Positions 26,471 through 35,200 of a DNA stretch of 64,000 bases are shown here, one piece after another. The position numbers and the translations under genes are program-made. The notes below the pieces were generated by a model. The model ran no database searches. It was not told where the DNA came from and worked only from the letters and a program-made list of their open reading frames with translations. The DNA comes from Lepturacanthus savala (lineage: Eukaryota > Chordata > Actinopteri > Scombriformes > Trichiuridae). Positions within the stretch are counted from its first letter, which is position 1, and each line of letters starts with the position of its first letter. The stretch covers positions 11,495,356-11,559,355 of the forward strand of contig CM060470.1 in NCBI GenBank assembly GCA_030544235.1. Reading direction: 5' to 3'.

Positions 26471-26626
26471 ACAGCCAGTTGCTGCAGCTGCTGACACTGA
26501 CAGCCCCCCCTCGCCGTGCCCCGGCCACTCGGTGACACCCGAGCCGCTCTGGGTGCACGGCGCTCCGGGTTCGACAGCTTACCCCGTGCCGCAGTCGACA
26601 ACACACGCCGGTAGCCGTCCAGCCAT
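9483..26626 (-). CDS. actr3: Actin-related protein 3 (Arp2/3 complex subunit), 12 coding exons
   Basis: Arp3 is one of the two actin-like subunits of the Arp2/3 complex, which nucleates branched actin filaments at the cell cortex. Exons on the minus strand are 26583-26626, 21703-21758, 21298-21422, 19444-19554, 19052-19147, 18604-18711, 17309-17452, 14422-14595, 13504-13596, 13009-13134, 11525-11608 and 9483-9578. All junctions are GT-AG, and the total is 1257 nt, exactly 418 codons plus stop, the length I recall for human ARP3. Diagnostic stretches include the N-terminal phosphate loop [32 protein letters not shown], the second nucleotide loop [31 protein letters not shown], and the C-terminal [12 protein letters not shown]. 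The start is the only in-frame ATG of exon 1. The sequence fits ACTR3 better than its paralogue ACTR3B. Introns host many repeats, listed separately, and intron 1 is 4.8 kb. Confidence 0.97.
9695..10200 (+). mobile_element. TTAA-flanked MITE, subfamily A, complete copy
   Basis: Terminal inverted repeats are TTAACCCATTTAAACCTATG at the left and CATAGGTTTCAAAGGGTTAA at the right, with TTAA at both outer edges. The copy is 506 bp and has no reading frame. It sits in the last intron of actr3 (9579-11524) and matches 6630-6976 (inverted) and 1-174 (partial). The ends and target site resemble piggyBac-type elements; the autonomous parent is not in the window. Confidence 0.7.
12152..12608 (-). mobile_element. 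Tc1-type non-autonomous element, copy 1
   Basis: The left end reads GCCGTTCAAAAGTCTGGTGTCA and the right end AAGTGACCCCAAACTTCTAA, inverted repeats of the motif GTTCAAAAGTTTGGGGTCAC. The interior has no transposase. Copies at 16725-17200 and 29529-30011 share the ends and internal phrases such as TTAGAAATGTCCTT and GCAACTATCACTCCAG. The widespread fish repeat with these ends is usually placed in the Tc1/mariner superfamily. It lies in the actr3 intron between exons 10 and 11. Confidence 0.7.
13902..14129. repeat. Long inverted repeat (foldback MITE), arms about 65 bp
   Basis: The left arm starts AATTAGTCCAATATTGAGTA and the right arm ends as its inverse. Across about 65 bp the arms differ at only a few positions, including the shared core TATCCCACTGGCAGA. 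The loop is about 95 bases and contains TTTTTCATTAATTTAATC. It lies in the actr3 intron between exons 8 and 9. A weaker relative lies at 41535-41730 in a gk intron, and a core fragment (TTGAAATAAGCTAAATTATC) appears near 59468. Confidence 0.75.
15148..15584. mobile_element. TTAA-flanked MITE, subfamily B, second copy
   Basis: The ends are TTAACCTCTTAAACTCTAAG and CTAGAGCTTAAGGGGTTAA, inverted and bounded by TTAA, 437 bp apart. A GGTCCCCCCAGGGGGGGACC palindrome sits just inside the left end, as in the copy at 175-624. No reading frame is present. It lies in the actr3 intron between exons 7 and 8. Confidence 0.65.
15972..16030 (+). repeat. (GT)n microsatellite followed by a C-run
   Basis: A perfect GT run from 15972 to 16014 is followed by CGCGCC and a run of about ten C to 16029. 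It lies in the actr3 intron between exons 7 and 8. Open frames through it encode only Cys-Val repeats and are artefacts. Confidence 0.95.
16725..17200 (+). mobile_element. Tc1-type non-autonomous element, copy 2
   Basis: It opens ACTGTTCAAAAGTTTGGGGT and closes GTGACCCCAAACTTGTGAAC. Its interior matches copies 1 and 3, for example TATAGAGGCCCGTTTCCAGC and AATGGATGATTAGAAAACCC. It ends about 110 bases from actr3 exon 7 (17309-17452), close to the splice donor of that exon. No transposase is encoded. Confidence 0.75.
18781..18935 (+). mobile_element. Truncated Tc1-like transposon end
   Basis: It begins CAGTGGCTACAGAAAGTATT and continues through CACTCTTTATTATATTGCAG and ATATTGACAGAAAACCAAAA. 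I recognise this order as the terminal part of a common fish Tc1-like element. The copy stops near 18935 without the rest of the transposon. It lies between actr3 exons 5 and 6. Confidence 0.55.
19311..19375. repeat. Possible LINE 3'-end fragment
   Basis: The phrase AGATTAGATCAGATTAAATT followed by CGTTATCGTCCCCAGGGGGC resembles the 'TTTATTGATCCC...' 3' ends of common fish non-LTR elements. A better copy is at 51805-51862. Short and diverged, so the assignment is weak. Confidence 0.3.
22020..22036 (+). repeat. G16 homopolymer in actr3 intron 1
   Basis: A run of about sixteen G begins near 22021 in the large first intron of actr3. No gene or element is associated. Such runs are prone to sequencing-length error. 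Confidence 0.9.
23083..23310 (-). mobile_element. tRNA-derived SINE, minus-strand copy
   Basis: On the minus strand the head reads GGAGGTTTAGTGGTTTGCAA (A-box region), CGCCTCACAGGCA, then a perfect B box inside CCCGGGTTCGAACCCCGGCC. The B-box arm forms a good stem. A tail with CGGGCTTTGCATGCCGTCC follows, a diverged form of the SINE tail at 1866-2230. It lies in actr3 intron 1. The tRNA-like head lacks a closing acceptor stem, so I do not call a tRNA gene. Confidence 0.65.
23540..23720. repeat. Dispersed repeat shared with 920-1015
   Basis: The phrases GGACCGGTTCACGATTTTGG and CAAGTCCGGTGTCCATTTGA have close counterparts near 930-990. The repeat has no reading frame, and its family is not recognised beyond being common in fish intergenic DNA. 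Confidence 0.4.
26414..26468 (+). repeat. (GT)n microsatellite beside actr3 exon 1
   Basis: A near-perfect GT run with one GG interruption lies about 115 bases inside intron 1, just past the donor of actr3 exon 1. In the gene's own sense it is a CA run, a type of motif often bound by hnRNP L in vertebrate introns. Any effect on splicing is inference. Confidence 0.9.
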
Positions 26627-26890
26627 CTCTCTCCGCGTCTCTCTCTAGCTCTCTCCCCCCGGGTCTCTGTCGACTGGAAAGCGGTTGAACTCGGCGGATG
26701 AATTTGAACCTGTGGGCTGTGTCGGCTGAACGATCTGGCAAGCCGTCGGTCCACAGGCGGAACCCAGAGCCCGCACAGAGAGCCGTTTCCACTTCCGCAC
26801 TCGGCTTCTGGCAGCCAGGGAGAGGCAAGATGGCGGAGGCCGGTTAGAGAGCGACGGGGGCGGGGCTCCGCAGCTGTCAATCACCCAGAG
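26480..26890 (-). promoter_or_regulatory. CpG-rich promoter and first exon region of actr3, with a YY1-type site
   Basis: This is a sharply GC- and CpG-rich patch in AT-rich surroundings, covering exon 1 and about 250 bases upstream of the ATG. CAAGATGGCGG at 26826-26836 matches the consensus binding site of YY1, which often lies just downstream of the start site of housekeeping genes. I infer transcription starts near 26830-26870. No TATA box is evident. Long frames here on either strand are side effects of CpG richness. Confidence 0.65.
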
Positions 26891-26924
26891 AGGCGAGAGG
26901 ACGGTCAGTCTACGGCGGGGGTTC

Positions 26925-26990
26925 TCAACCGAGGGGTCACGAGTGCGGTCGCATGGAAAATCAAATGGGGTCGCCTGTTTTTTCTTTTTT
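26925..26990. repeat. hAT-type MITE end fragment
   Basis: GGGGGTTCTCAACCGAGGGG and GGTCGCATGG...GGGGTCGCC resemble the ends of common hAT-derived fish repeats (CAGTGGTTCCCAACC type). A related piece is at 57569-57640. The stretch runs directly into the TA microsatellite. Confidence 0.4.
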
Positions 26991-26993
26991 TCT

Positions 26994-27397
<404 letters not shown>

Positions 27398-27825
27398 AAC
27401 CAAATTTTGTTCATCATATGTACATGTGCTGAATGACAATGAAGAATTCTTGAATTAAAATGATGAAACCAGTGTTAAATATTGTTTAGAGTTGTGTACT
27501 TCCGGTATCTCCAATGTATCCAAAATTTGGGATTAAATATAAATTTATATTTAAATTAATTCATATACATTTTTTTTCTAAATGTATAAATAAATTCAAC
27601 TGAAAGATGGATAAACTGACTTTGAAAGTCAAAGATTTTGTGTGGAGTTATCAGAGCAACAAGCTGAACTAGCTCAGGACTGCATTTGTGACACAGCTGA
27701 AGCTGTTTTATTCAGTGTTTTTACCCTTAATCAATGGGCCTGTTTGCTTTGGAGAGGACGAGGAGATTGGATTATCTGCAGATAATCCATCTTAATAAAT
27801 AAAAAAAAAATATTCCTAATAGGGG

Positions 27826-28055
27826 CAACACGGCGGTGTAGTGGTTAGCGCTGTTGCCTCATAACAAGAAGGTCGTGTGGAGTTTGCATGTTCTCCCTGT
27901 GTCTGCGTGGGTTATCTCTGTGTTCTCCGGCTGAGGTTAATTGGAGATTCTAAATTGCCTATAGGTGTGAATGTGTGAGTGAATGGTGTGTGTGTCTCCA
28001 GCAGACCCTTGTGACCCTAATGAGGAATAAGCAGGTATAGAAGATGAATGAATAA
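27826..28055 (+). mobile_element. tRNA-derived SINE, internally deleted copy
   Basis: The head CGGCGGTGTAGTGGTTAGCG and the tail phrases GTGGAGTTTGCATGTTCTCC and TCTAAATTGCCTATAGGTGT match the SINE at 1866-2230. The B-box region and a block before the final CCTAATGAGGAATAAGCAGG are deleted. Confidence 0.7.
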
Positions 28056-28880
28056 TCATAATAGGCAAACATAATACAGGCAACAGAACACGTGATGAGA
28101 CACTTTCAGAAATACCCATCAGAAAGCTGCTCAGTTAAATAAGTAACGTCACACTGAAAAAAGTTCAATTCAACATTATAAATATTTGACAAAAGAAGTC
28201 TAAAAGCAAGTGTTATCAGCTGACTTTTCTCAGAGCAGCAATTTAATTGAGTAAATTTTTTCTATTATTTCTTTAATTACATTTCTTCCACTTTGTTTTA
28301 TTATTATATTTACTTGCAGCTTATTAGACACCTTGATATCACACTGAAAAAAACTGATTCTGATCATTTGTAAGTGTTACATGTTTTTATCTGGTTTATT
28401 TAATATATTTGAATGCGTTACTGTATCAAACTCTATTTTTTTAATTAATTCCAATTCAAATTTAATTAATTCAAATGGACTACCATTTCTTAAAACAAGC
28501 TAATTTAACTAATTACAGACATTTATAACATTTCAACAAAACATTTTTCCAGGGTAGTAATGCAGCAATTTGTTGTTTGCCAATCGCCAATAAACCCAGA
28601 AGGAGGATGAGGAGGAAGAGGAAGAAGAAGGAAAAGAAGAAGACATTTTGATTCACACCCTTACGGTTAAGAAAAACTAAGGATATAATAAATCTGTAAT
28701 TACAACGTTATAGAAAAAAAGCTCTATTCATTTTTTTTCGTATATAGCAAATACTTTAATAATAAAAAAAAAACTCCATACCAGTTAGTGGCAGTAAAGC
28801 ACCGACTCGCTGTTTTGCTAACCGCCAAGAACAAGAAAACAGACGAAGAAGAAGCAGAAGTAAAACCAAGAGAAGAAGAA
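28056..28880. other. AT-rich intergenic DNA ending in a duplicated purine-rich repeat
   Basis: 28056-28550 holds nothing recognised. A block near 28555-28645 (GCAGCAATTTGTTGTTTGCC then AATAAACCCAGAAGGAGG) recurs at 28792-28880 as GCAGTAAAGCACC...TTTGCTAACCGCC...AAGAAGAAGCAG. Both end in AGAAGA-rich tracts. This is a common fish repeat fragment and immediately precedes the MADF/BESS coding start. Confidence 0.4.
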
Positions 28881-28982
28881 AACCCAAACAGCAGCTGTGT
28901 TATGGTAAAAAAACGTGAGTATTCTCCGCAGACTATGACGCATTTTCGCGGTCAGATCCGCGGTCCGCACTGGGGAGCCGCC

Positions 28983-31192
28983 ATGGACAACATGCTCATA
29001 GACTTCTGGAGGAAACACGAATGTCTCTTTAATTCCTCGCTGGAGTCTTACTTCGACAAGGACCTGAAGACCAAGCTGTGGACGGAGTTCGCGGCGTCCA
29101 TCGGGAAACCCGGTACGAACGGGTCAATGCACGTTTTATGATAAAAAAAACTCCCGAGAAAGCCGAAGAGTCGGCTCTCTGGAGTCAACGACGGGAGCCG
29201 ACTCACGTCCGTCCGCGAGCCGTTATTTTATTTTATTTTTTAATTATTTTTTTATTTTAATATTTTAAAGTTTTTGGTATTTTAATTTGCATCTGTGGTT
29301 TTAATGTTTTTATTTTAATTTTAAATCAGTGGTTTTGAGTGTTTTTATTTTATTTTTATATCAGTGGATTTAGTGTTTTAATTTTAAATTTAGCTGGATT
29401 ACAAAAGGTGTAAGTAGCAACATGGGGAGCCGAAAGAGCCGGCTCTTCTTAGTGAGCTGAGCCAAATGATCCGGCTCACTAAAAAGAGATGAAATTCCCA
29501 TCACTAGCTTCTAGTGACTACCGTTTGAACTACCGTTCAAAAGTTTGGGGCCACTTAGAAATTTCCTTATTTTTGAAAGAAAAACACTGTTTTTTTTTCA
29601 ATGGAGGCAGCTTTAAACTAATACACTCTATACATTGCTAATGTTTTTGGTGCAATATCTACATAGGTGTATAGAGGCCCATTTCCAGCAACTATCACTC
29701 CAGTGTTCCAATGGAACAATGCAATCATTGCATCAGAAGGTTAATGGATGATTAGAAAACCCTTGTACAATCATGTTAGCACAGGTGAAAACAGTTTAGC
29801 TGGTTAGAGAAGCTAGAAAACCGACTTTTCTTTGACACAAGCTAAGTTTGAAGGAAAAAAAATATTATTTCAAATACAAATCATTATTTCCAACCAATAT
29901 CCAAATTTTGTATTCATTTTAAAACTCATGGTGGTAAATAAAAGTCTGACTTTTCATGGAAAACACAAAATTGTTTGGTGGTTTTGACCCCAAACTTTTG
30001 AACGGTAGTGTAGGGATTCCTCTTTTATCAATTAAAGTTTCAATTTTGTTCTACTTTAGAGGTGCAAATTTGTCAAATAATGACCAACAATTACATTAAT
30101 TGGCATATATTTCGATAATCAAATCATTTTGAAAATAATCAACAGCGTTATCCCATATCTTTACTGCAAAACTACTGCTATTGAATGTTTTTTTCTAAAA
30201 TGCATCTCCCGTTCTTCCTCACAGTGTCTGACGTGGAGAGAAGAACCAGATCGCTCCGGACCCAGTACGGGAGGGTGCTGTGGCACCCGGAGCGGGTCAA
30301 CACCTTCCAGCAGAGGATGCTGAGGGAGGAGCTGGACTTTTTGAGGCCTTACATCGTCCGTAGACGAGGCGATTCGTATCTGGTGAGTCGAAACCAATGG
30401 GAATGTGTTATTTATTAATTGTTACTGTCATGTCAAAGGTTTCTATTTTTTGACTCCTCCCTTTTTTTTTGCAGGAGGACAAGTTTGACGACCGGGAGGA
30501 GGACGGGGAGGAGCCGGAGACCGAGGGAAGCGTGGACCAGGACACGGGGAGCGTGTTCGGCAGCCCGCCGGACGCCGACGGGAAAGGGCAAGACCCGGAC
30601 GAGGAGTTCCCGTTCGTGCCCTCTCGCCCTCACCCCGCCCCCCCCGCACCGTCCCGACCCGCAGGTCACGGAGGTCGTGTCTCTATCATGCCATAACGAC
30701 GAGGGTCCCCCCGACCAGCCCGGCCGCGCGGCGTCCAGGTACGATTTATTGAACCAGTTCGCGGAGGTCATGCTGGCGGACATGCGGCAGATCAAAGACC
30801 CCATGGTGCTCATGAGACTCCGGCGGGACGTCACCGACCTGGTGTTCAAAGCGGTGGAGGAGGACGTGCAGAGGCGTTGCGTTCGGGCGCCGTCCGCCGC
30901 GCCCCCGGCGGGGTCGGGCACCCAGAACTCCTTCAGGCCCCAGCAGCCCTGCTCGCAGGGGAAATTCTGCTGGAGGCAGAGGCTTCTGAGGAGAAAGAAC
31001 AAAAGGGCCGAGGAGATGAGGCACGGGAGGAGGGCGTCCAGGGGTCGGCCGCCGCAGCCCGCCCAGCGCAGTCGCGCGCCGGAGGGGATGAGCGAAAGCA
31101 TCGCTCACGCCACGATTCAAGCGTCCGAGATCAAAACGGAGACAGAGCCACACCCGGTCAAGATGGAGGAGGAGGCGATTCCGGTGGTTTGA
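28983..31192 (+). CDS. MADF/BESS-type DNA-binding protein, four coding blocks
   Basis: Probable chromatin or transcription factor of the Adf-1-like MADF group, not a named gene I recognise. Blocks are 28983-29112, 30225-30382, 30475-30615 and 30665-31192, giving 318 codons plus stop. The MADF domain spans residues 3 to about 95, beginning MLIDFWRKHECLF and continuing over the first junction into VERRTRSLRTQYGRVLW. Next come an acidic linker (residues ~97-143), a BESS-like helix pair near 168-208 (RYDLLNQFAEVMLADMRQ), and a basic stretch near 250-275. The tail has two PsiKxE sites, IKTE and VKME. I chose the ATG at 28983 because its context GCCGCCATGG is ideal; in-frame ATGs at 28788, 28902 and 28935 would add mainly repeat-derived sequence. 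The third and fourth blocks are in different frames: a 49-nt GT-AG intron (30616-30664) joins them, but a one-base error in the nearby C-run would also. Confidence 0.75.
29158..29515. mobile_element. hAT-like MITE in the first intron of the MADF/BESS gene
   Basis: The left part carries AAGAGTCGGCTCTCTGG and GGGAGCCGACTCACG. The right part carries GGGGAGCCGAAAGAGCCGGC and ends GAAATTCCCATCACTAG. GAGCCGGCTC-type ends with a CATCACTAG edge are typical of a widespread hAT-derived fish repeat. The interior is TTTTATTTTA-rich and encodes nothing. Confidence 0.5.
29529..30011 (+). mobile_element. Tc1-type non-autonomous element, copy 3
   Basis: It opens ACTACCGTTCAAAAGTTTGG and closes GACCCCAAACTTTTGAACGG. 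The interior shares TATAGAGGCCCATTTCCAGC and GGATGATTAGAAAACCC with copy 2. It lies in the first intron of the MADF/BESS gene, about 210 bases before its second coding block. Confidence 0.75.
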
Positions 31193-31666
31193 CATTTCCG
31201 ATCAAAAATGAAAAGATCCTGCCCCTTTACCCACTTAGAGAAGGTCAGGAAGCTGCTCAAGATGTAGAACACTGTCATGTTTATTTGTCCTCCTCTCCAT
31301 ACCGTCCTGGCGATGTATTTTTTTTTATCTAATTTATTTTGCACTTTGCAGCACTTTGTGGACAGTTTTAAAAGTCCAGGACGAAGAGGTTTTAAGGATG
31401 GATAAATAACCCTTTAGTTAAGAGTAAAAAGAAAAATACATACTTTTTATTACAGGGTGAACTGTCCCTTTAACTGTTTCATTTACGTTGTCAGTTCCCA
31501 CTTGTGATCAACAGGTGGCATCGTGTGGGTTCTACTTCTCTGTTGCACAACATGGACTTTTTGTATTAATCTGCATATTACAAATTTGAAAAGACCAGTG
31601 GTTTCTGGTACAAAATCCAAACCTAGATCAGAAGCTATTTTAGAGACCACACTGTTGTTTTTCTAC

Positions 31667-31672
31667 AATAAA
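31667..31672 (+). terminator. Poly(A) signal of the MADF/BESS gene
   Basis: A canonical AATAAA lies 475 bases past the stop codon. It is the first good signal on the plus strand, giving a 3' UTR of about 500 bases and leaving about 600 bases before the ddx18 start. Confidence 0.55.
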
Positions 31673-31692
31673 AAGGTTCAAATTAAATCTCG

Positions 31693-32200
31693 GCTGGTCT
31701 GAATTCCCTTCATTCAGCTTACTGGTTTTATAGGTTATAGGTGGTTATTCTGTATATGCCATTGAAAACCAGAGGAACTGAATTCTAAAAATACAATGTC
31801 TGCTGGCATTTTAATAGATCTTCTAATCTAATATATCTTGTCTTCAGTGTCCTAAATTGTTGTTTGAATTGCAAAGTAGGTAATTTTGTAGATGAAATTT
31901 CAAACTATAACTATTCATGAAATTAATAGTCATAATAATAAAAAAATAACATGATGCTGAATAAACTACTTTGGTACAGTGTTAACTTTTAATTGCCACC
32001 TCCATTAACATTTTGCTAGTTTAAATCACATCATATGATTCTTTTTGGAACCTGGATTTCCCCCTGGGGATAAAACGTTTATATCTATAGTTCCAATGTA
32101 GTTATGCAATAAATTATTAATATTATTATTATTATTAATCTTGTATTTTTCCCATAGCGGAAATAATTTCTTTGTGGCATTTAGTATGCCTTCGCGCGGG
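31693..32200. other. Intergenic DNA between the MADF/BESS gene and ddx18
   Basis: The stretch is AT-rich with an ATT/ATTATT run near 32107-32135. No gene or known element is seen. The last ~90 bases before 32292 become GC-richer (GCCTTCGCGCGGGGCCTTCG) and probably form the small ddx18 promoter. Confidence 0.4.
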
Positions 32201-32291
32201 GCCTTCGCATTTTCAATCAGGCAAAGCAGGCTGTTCCCCTGAAGGGTCCTGAACACCACGCACACACACACGTGTTCCGTACGCCGTGACC

Positions 32292-35200
32292 ATGGCGGAG
32301 CTACAGATGAAGCTTCTGCGCAAGAAAATAGAGAAAAGGAACGAGAAGAACAAGGAGCGCAAACTCCTAAAGACGCGGACAGAGGACGAGGAGGACGGTA
32401 AATGCTGCGAATGAGAACTACACGGCTGTTGTCGTTGCTGTTGTTCTTGTTGTGTGTTTCTGAACTTTGCTAAGCTAAGTTAGCTACCTTAGCTAATCAC
32501 GGAATGGCTTTAACCGTTATTACTATCTAATTAAGTACAGTTATAGACTTAAATATCCAAACTTATTAGTTAAACTATAACAATATTCAGATCATTTACT
32601 GCAGAAAAAATAGAAATAATAACGTCTATAAACACTCAATTACAATTTTACTTAAAGTAAAAGTACAGCATTATCGTCGACCTTTTCCCACAAAGTGCAT
32701 AGCAATGTTTCTTTTTTCAATTCAAGGTGGCAGTTATGATGAAATTTATAATCTGTAAAGTAATATAATTAGTGTAAAAGGTTTATTTTCCTCTGAATTG
32801 TAGTAGAGAGGAATAATAAGTAGGCGTAAACTTACAAAATTAAAGAACAAGTAGTAATTGTAAGTAAAGTAGTTGAGTATATGTACTAACCGCTAAATGT
32901 ACCAGTCAGCTGGCTGATTCAGGTCATGATGAGTGTTGTTTCAATGTATTTCACAGTAAACACAAACAGACCGGAGGAGGAGGAGTGCTGTGAAGAACCA
33001 GCAGCTGCTACTAAAACAGAAAATCAGCCCAAGAAGAAGCAGAAGAAGCAGAATGGTGTGTCAGCATCAGAGGACGGACAGACCAGCACAGAGGACGCTC
33101 CGCTAAAGAAGAAGAAGAAAAAGAAAAGAAAACTTACCGAGACCACCGAATCACCAGGTAACAGCTAGATGAGGTTTGTTTTTTTTCCTTGGAATTGCTT
33201 TTTTTTCTTTTTTTTTTGCTAATGTGAATGTCATTATCTTGTTTCTAGTTGAGAAAAAGACCAAAACAGAAGAAGAGGAGGAGGAGGAGGCAGCAGGGGA
33301 CGATGGCGATAAGGAACAGGCTTCTGATGAACCAGAAGAAGCTGCAGATGATGGAGAGGAGGAGGAAACCGGAGAGGGAGATGATGAAGAGGACGATCTA
33401 CCCGAATTACCGTCCGGTTTAACAGGTATTGCACAAGAAGTCTGCTTATTATGGATCAGGAGGATATTAAGGAGAATTTTACCGAACTCCCATGTAGAGA
33501 TTTAACCAAGTCTTTTCTTAATCACATATTCTCTGGGTACAAACTGGAGCCGTGTTGCCTTGATGTGTTGCCTGTTCAGTGTTTCCATCATGAAACAGGT
33601 GTCAACTCAGGCATACAGAAACTCTTGTGGTTTCCTTTGGGAGGAGTCGCCACTGATTCTTCCAGCAGGATTAACTGCATGGACACGGTTTTTAATACCG
33701 TAAAATACCAAATAATAGCGGAGTTCCGATTAAACGCAGAGTCTTAATTTATTTGTTTTTAAATCAAGAAAAACATGGTTACCGCCACTACACGTTTTTC
33801 TTCATTGTCTTTTTTTTTCTGCAAGCACTGTGTATTTCTTTCGTGCTCAAATGACGTTAAAGAACACCCTCTCGGGTAATATTGCTAAACTGTCGTAAAA
33901 ATGAATGAAAAAACAACAAATACGACATGGAATTAAAATTTTCGGTCATAAAATTGGCAGAAGAAAAATCAGAAGCCGGTGTGAAACGTTTAACTGCAGC
34001 ACTCTAGTCTTACTTTTGAAAAATGTAAGTTATACGGTATTCATACTTGTTTAATAAAAGAATTTGAGGAAATTGCCACGTTTCCAGTATTGCTGAGCAA
34101 GATTTTTGTCAGGAAGGAATTAATCTCCTGTCCCAAATTGGTGCCTAGTGTCAAATAAACACATTATCTGTTAATTGATTGGGGGAAAAAATAAACTCCC
34201 CGGCTATTATTTGGTAATTTTATGTTTCATCTCAATCACTTAAATCTTTCAAATGAAATCTGCTTTTAGGAAACGATTCGATTATGTTATTGACTGTTGA
34301 CTTGTGCGTCAGGTGCGTTTGAGGACACGTCCTTCGCTTCTCTCGCCGAGACGGTGAGCGAGAGCACGCTGAAAGCGGTGAAGGAGATGGGCTTCGAGCA
34401 CATGACAGAGATCCAGCACAAGAGCATCCGCCCCCTGCTCGAGGGAAGGTAAGAGTCCGATTCTCCGTAGGAAGAAACTCTTTCGTTCCTTTTTAGAGAA
34501 TCGGTGTCATTAACTCCGGAGCACTAACTAACGAGCAGACTTGCAACACGTCTTTGTGGGGTTTTTTTGGTCTCCGCAGGGATGTCCTGGCCGCCGCGAA
34601 GACGGGCAGCGGTAAAACTCTGGCCTTCCTCATCCCGTCTATAGAGCTCATCTACAAACTCAAGTTCATGCCCAGGAACGGTAACGGCTCCTGTTAATGT
34701 CTCGCCCCCTCCCACCGTTTGAACGCTTTCTGCGCCGAGCGCCGTGGAAAAATCGTCCTTTAAATTCATCCTCTGCCTCTCAGGCACCGGCGTGGTGATC
34801 CTCTCTCCCACCCGCGAGTTGGCGATGCAGACCTACGGCGTGCTCAAAGAGCTGATGGCGCACCACGTGCACACCTACGGCCTGACGATGGGCGGCAGCA
34901 ACCGCTCGGCCGAGGCCCAGAAGCTAGCCAACGGCGTCAACATCCTGGTGGCCACGCCGGGCCGACTGCTGGACCACCTCCAGGTGAGCTGCGGGTCACA
35001 CACACAGTTGGTTGGTTCATTCTTGTGCCGCTGTGTGTTTAGTAATCGCTTTTGTTGCGGCGTGTGCGCCTGTTTTTCAGAACACCCCCGGGTTCATGTA
35101 CAAGAACTTGCAGTGTTTGATCATCGACGAGGCCGACCGTATCTTAGAGGTGGGCTTCGAGGAAGAACTGAAGCAGATCATCAAGCTGCTGCCAAGTATG

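Noticed and set aside
26362..26884. Long overlapping minus frames of 79-172 codons around actr3 exon 1
   Set aside because: They result from CpG richness and the CA repeat. The true actr3 exon uses a short part of the region and splices at 26583.
30433..31195. 222- and 149-codon minus frames over the MADF/BESS gene
   Set aside because: Antisense shadows of a GC-rich coding exon; the plus-strand reading has recognisable domains.
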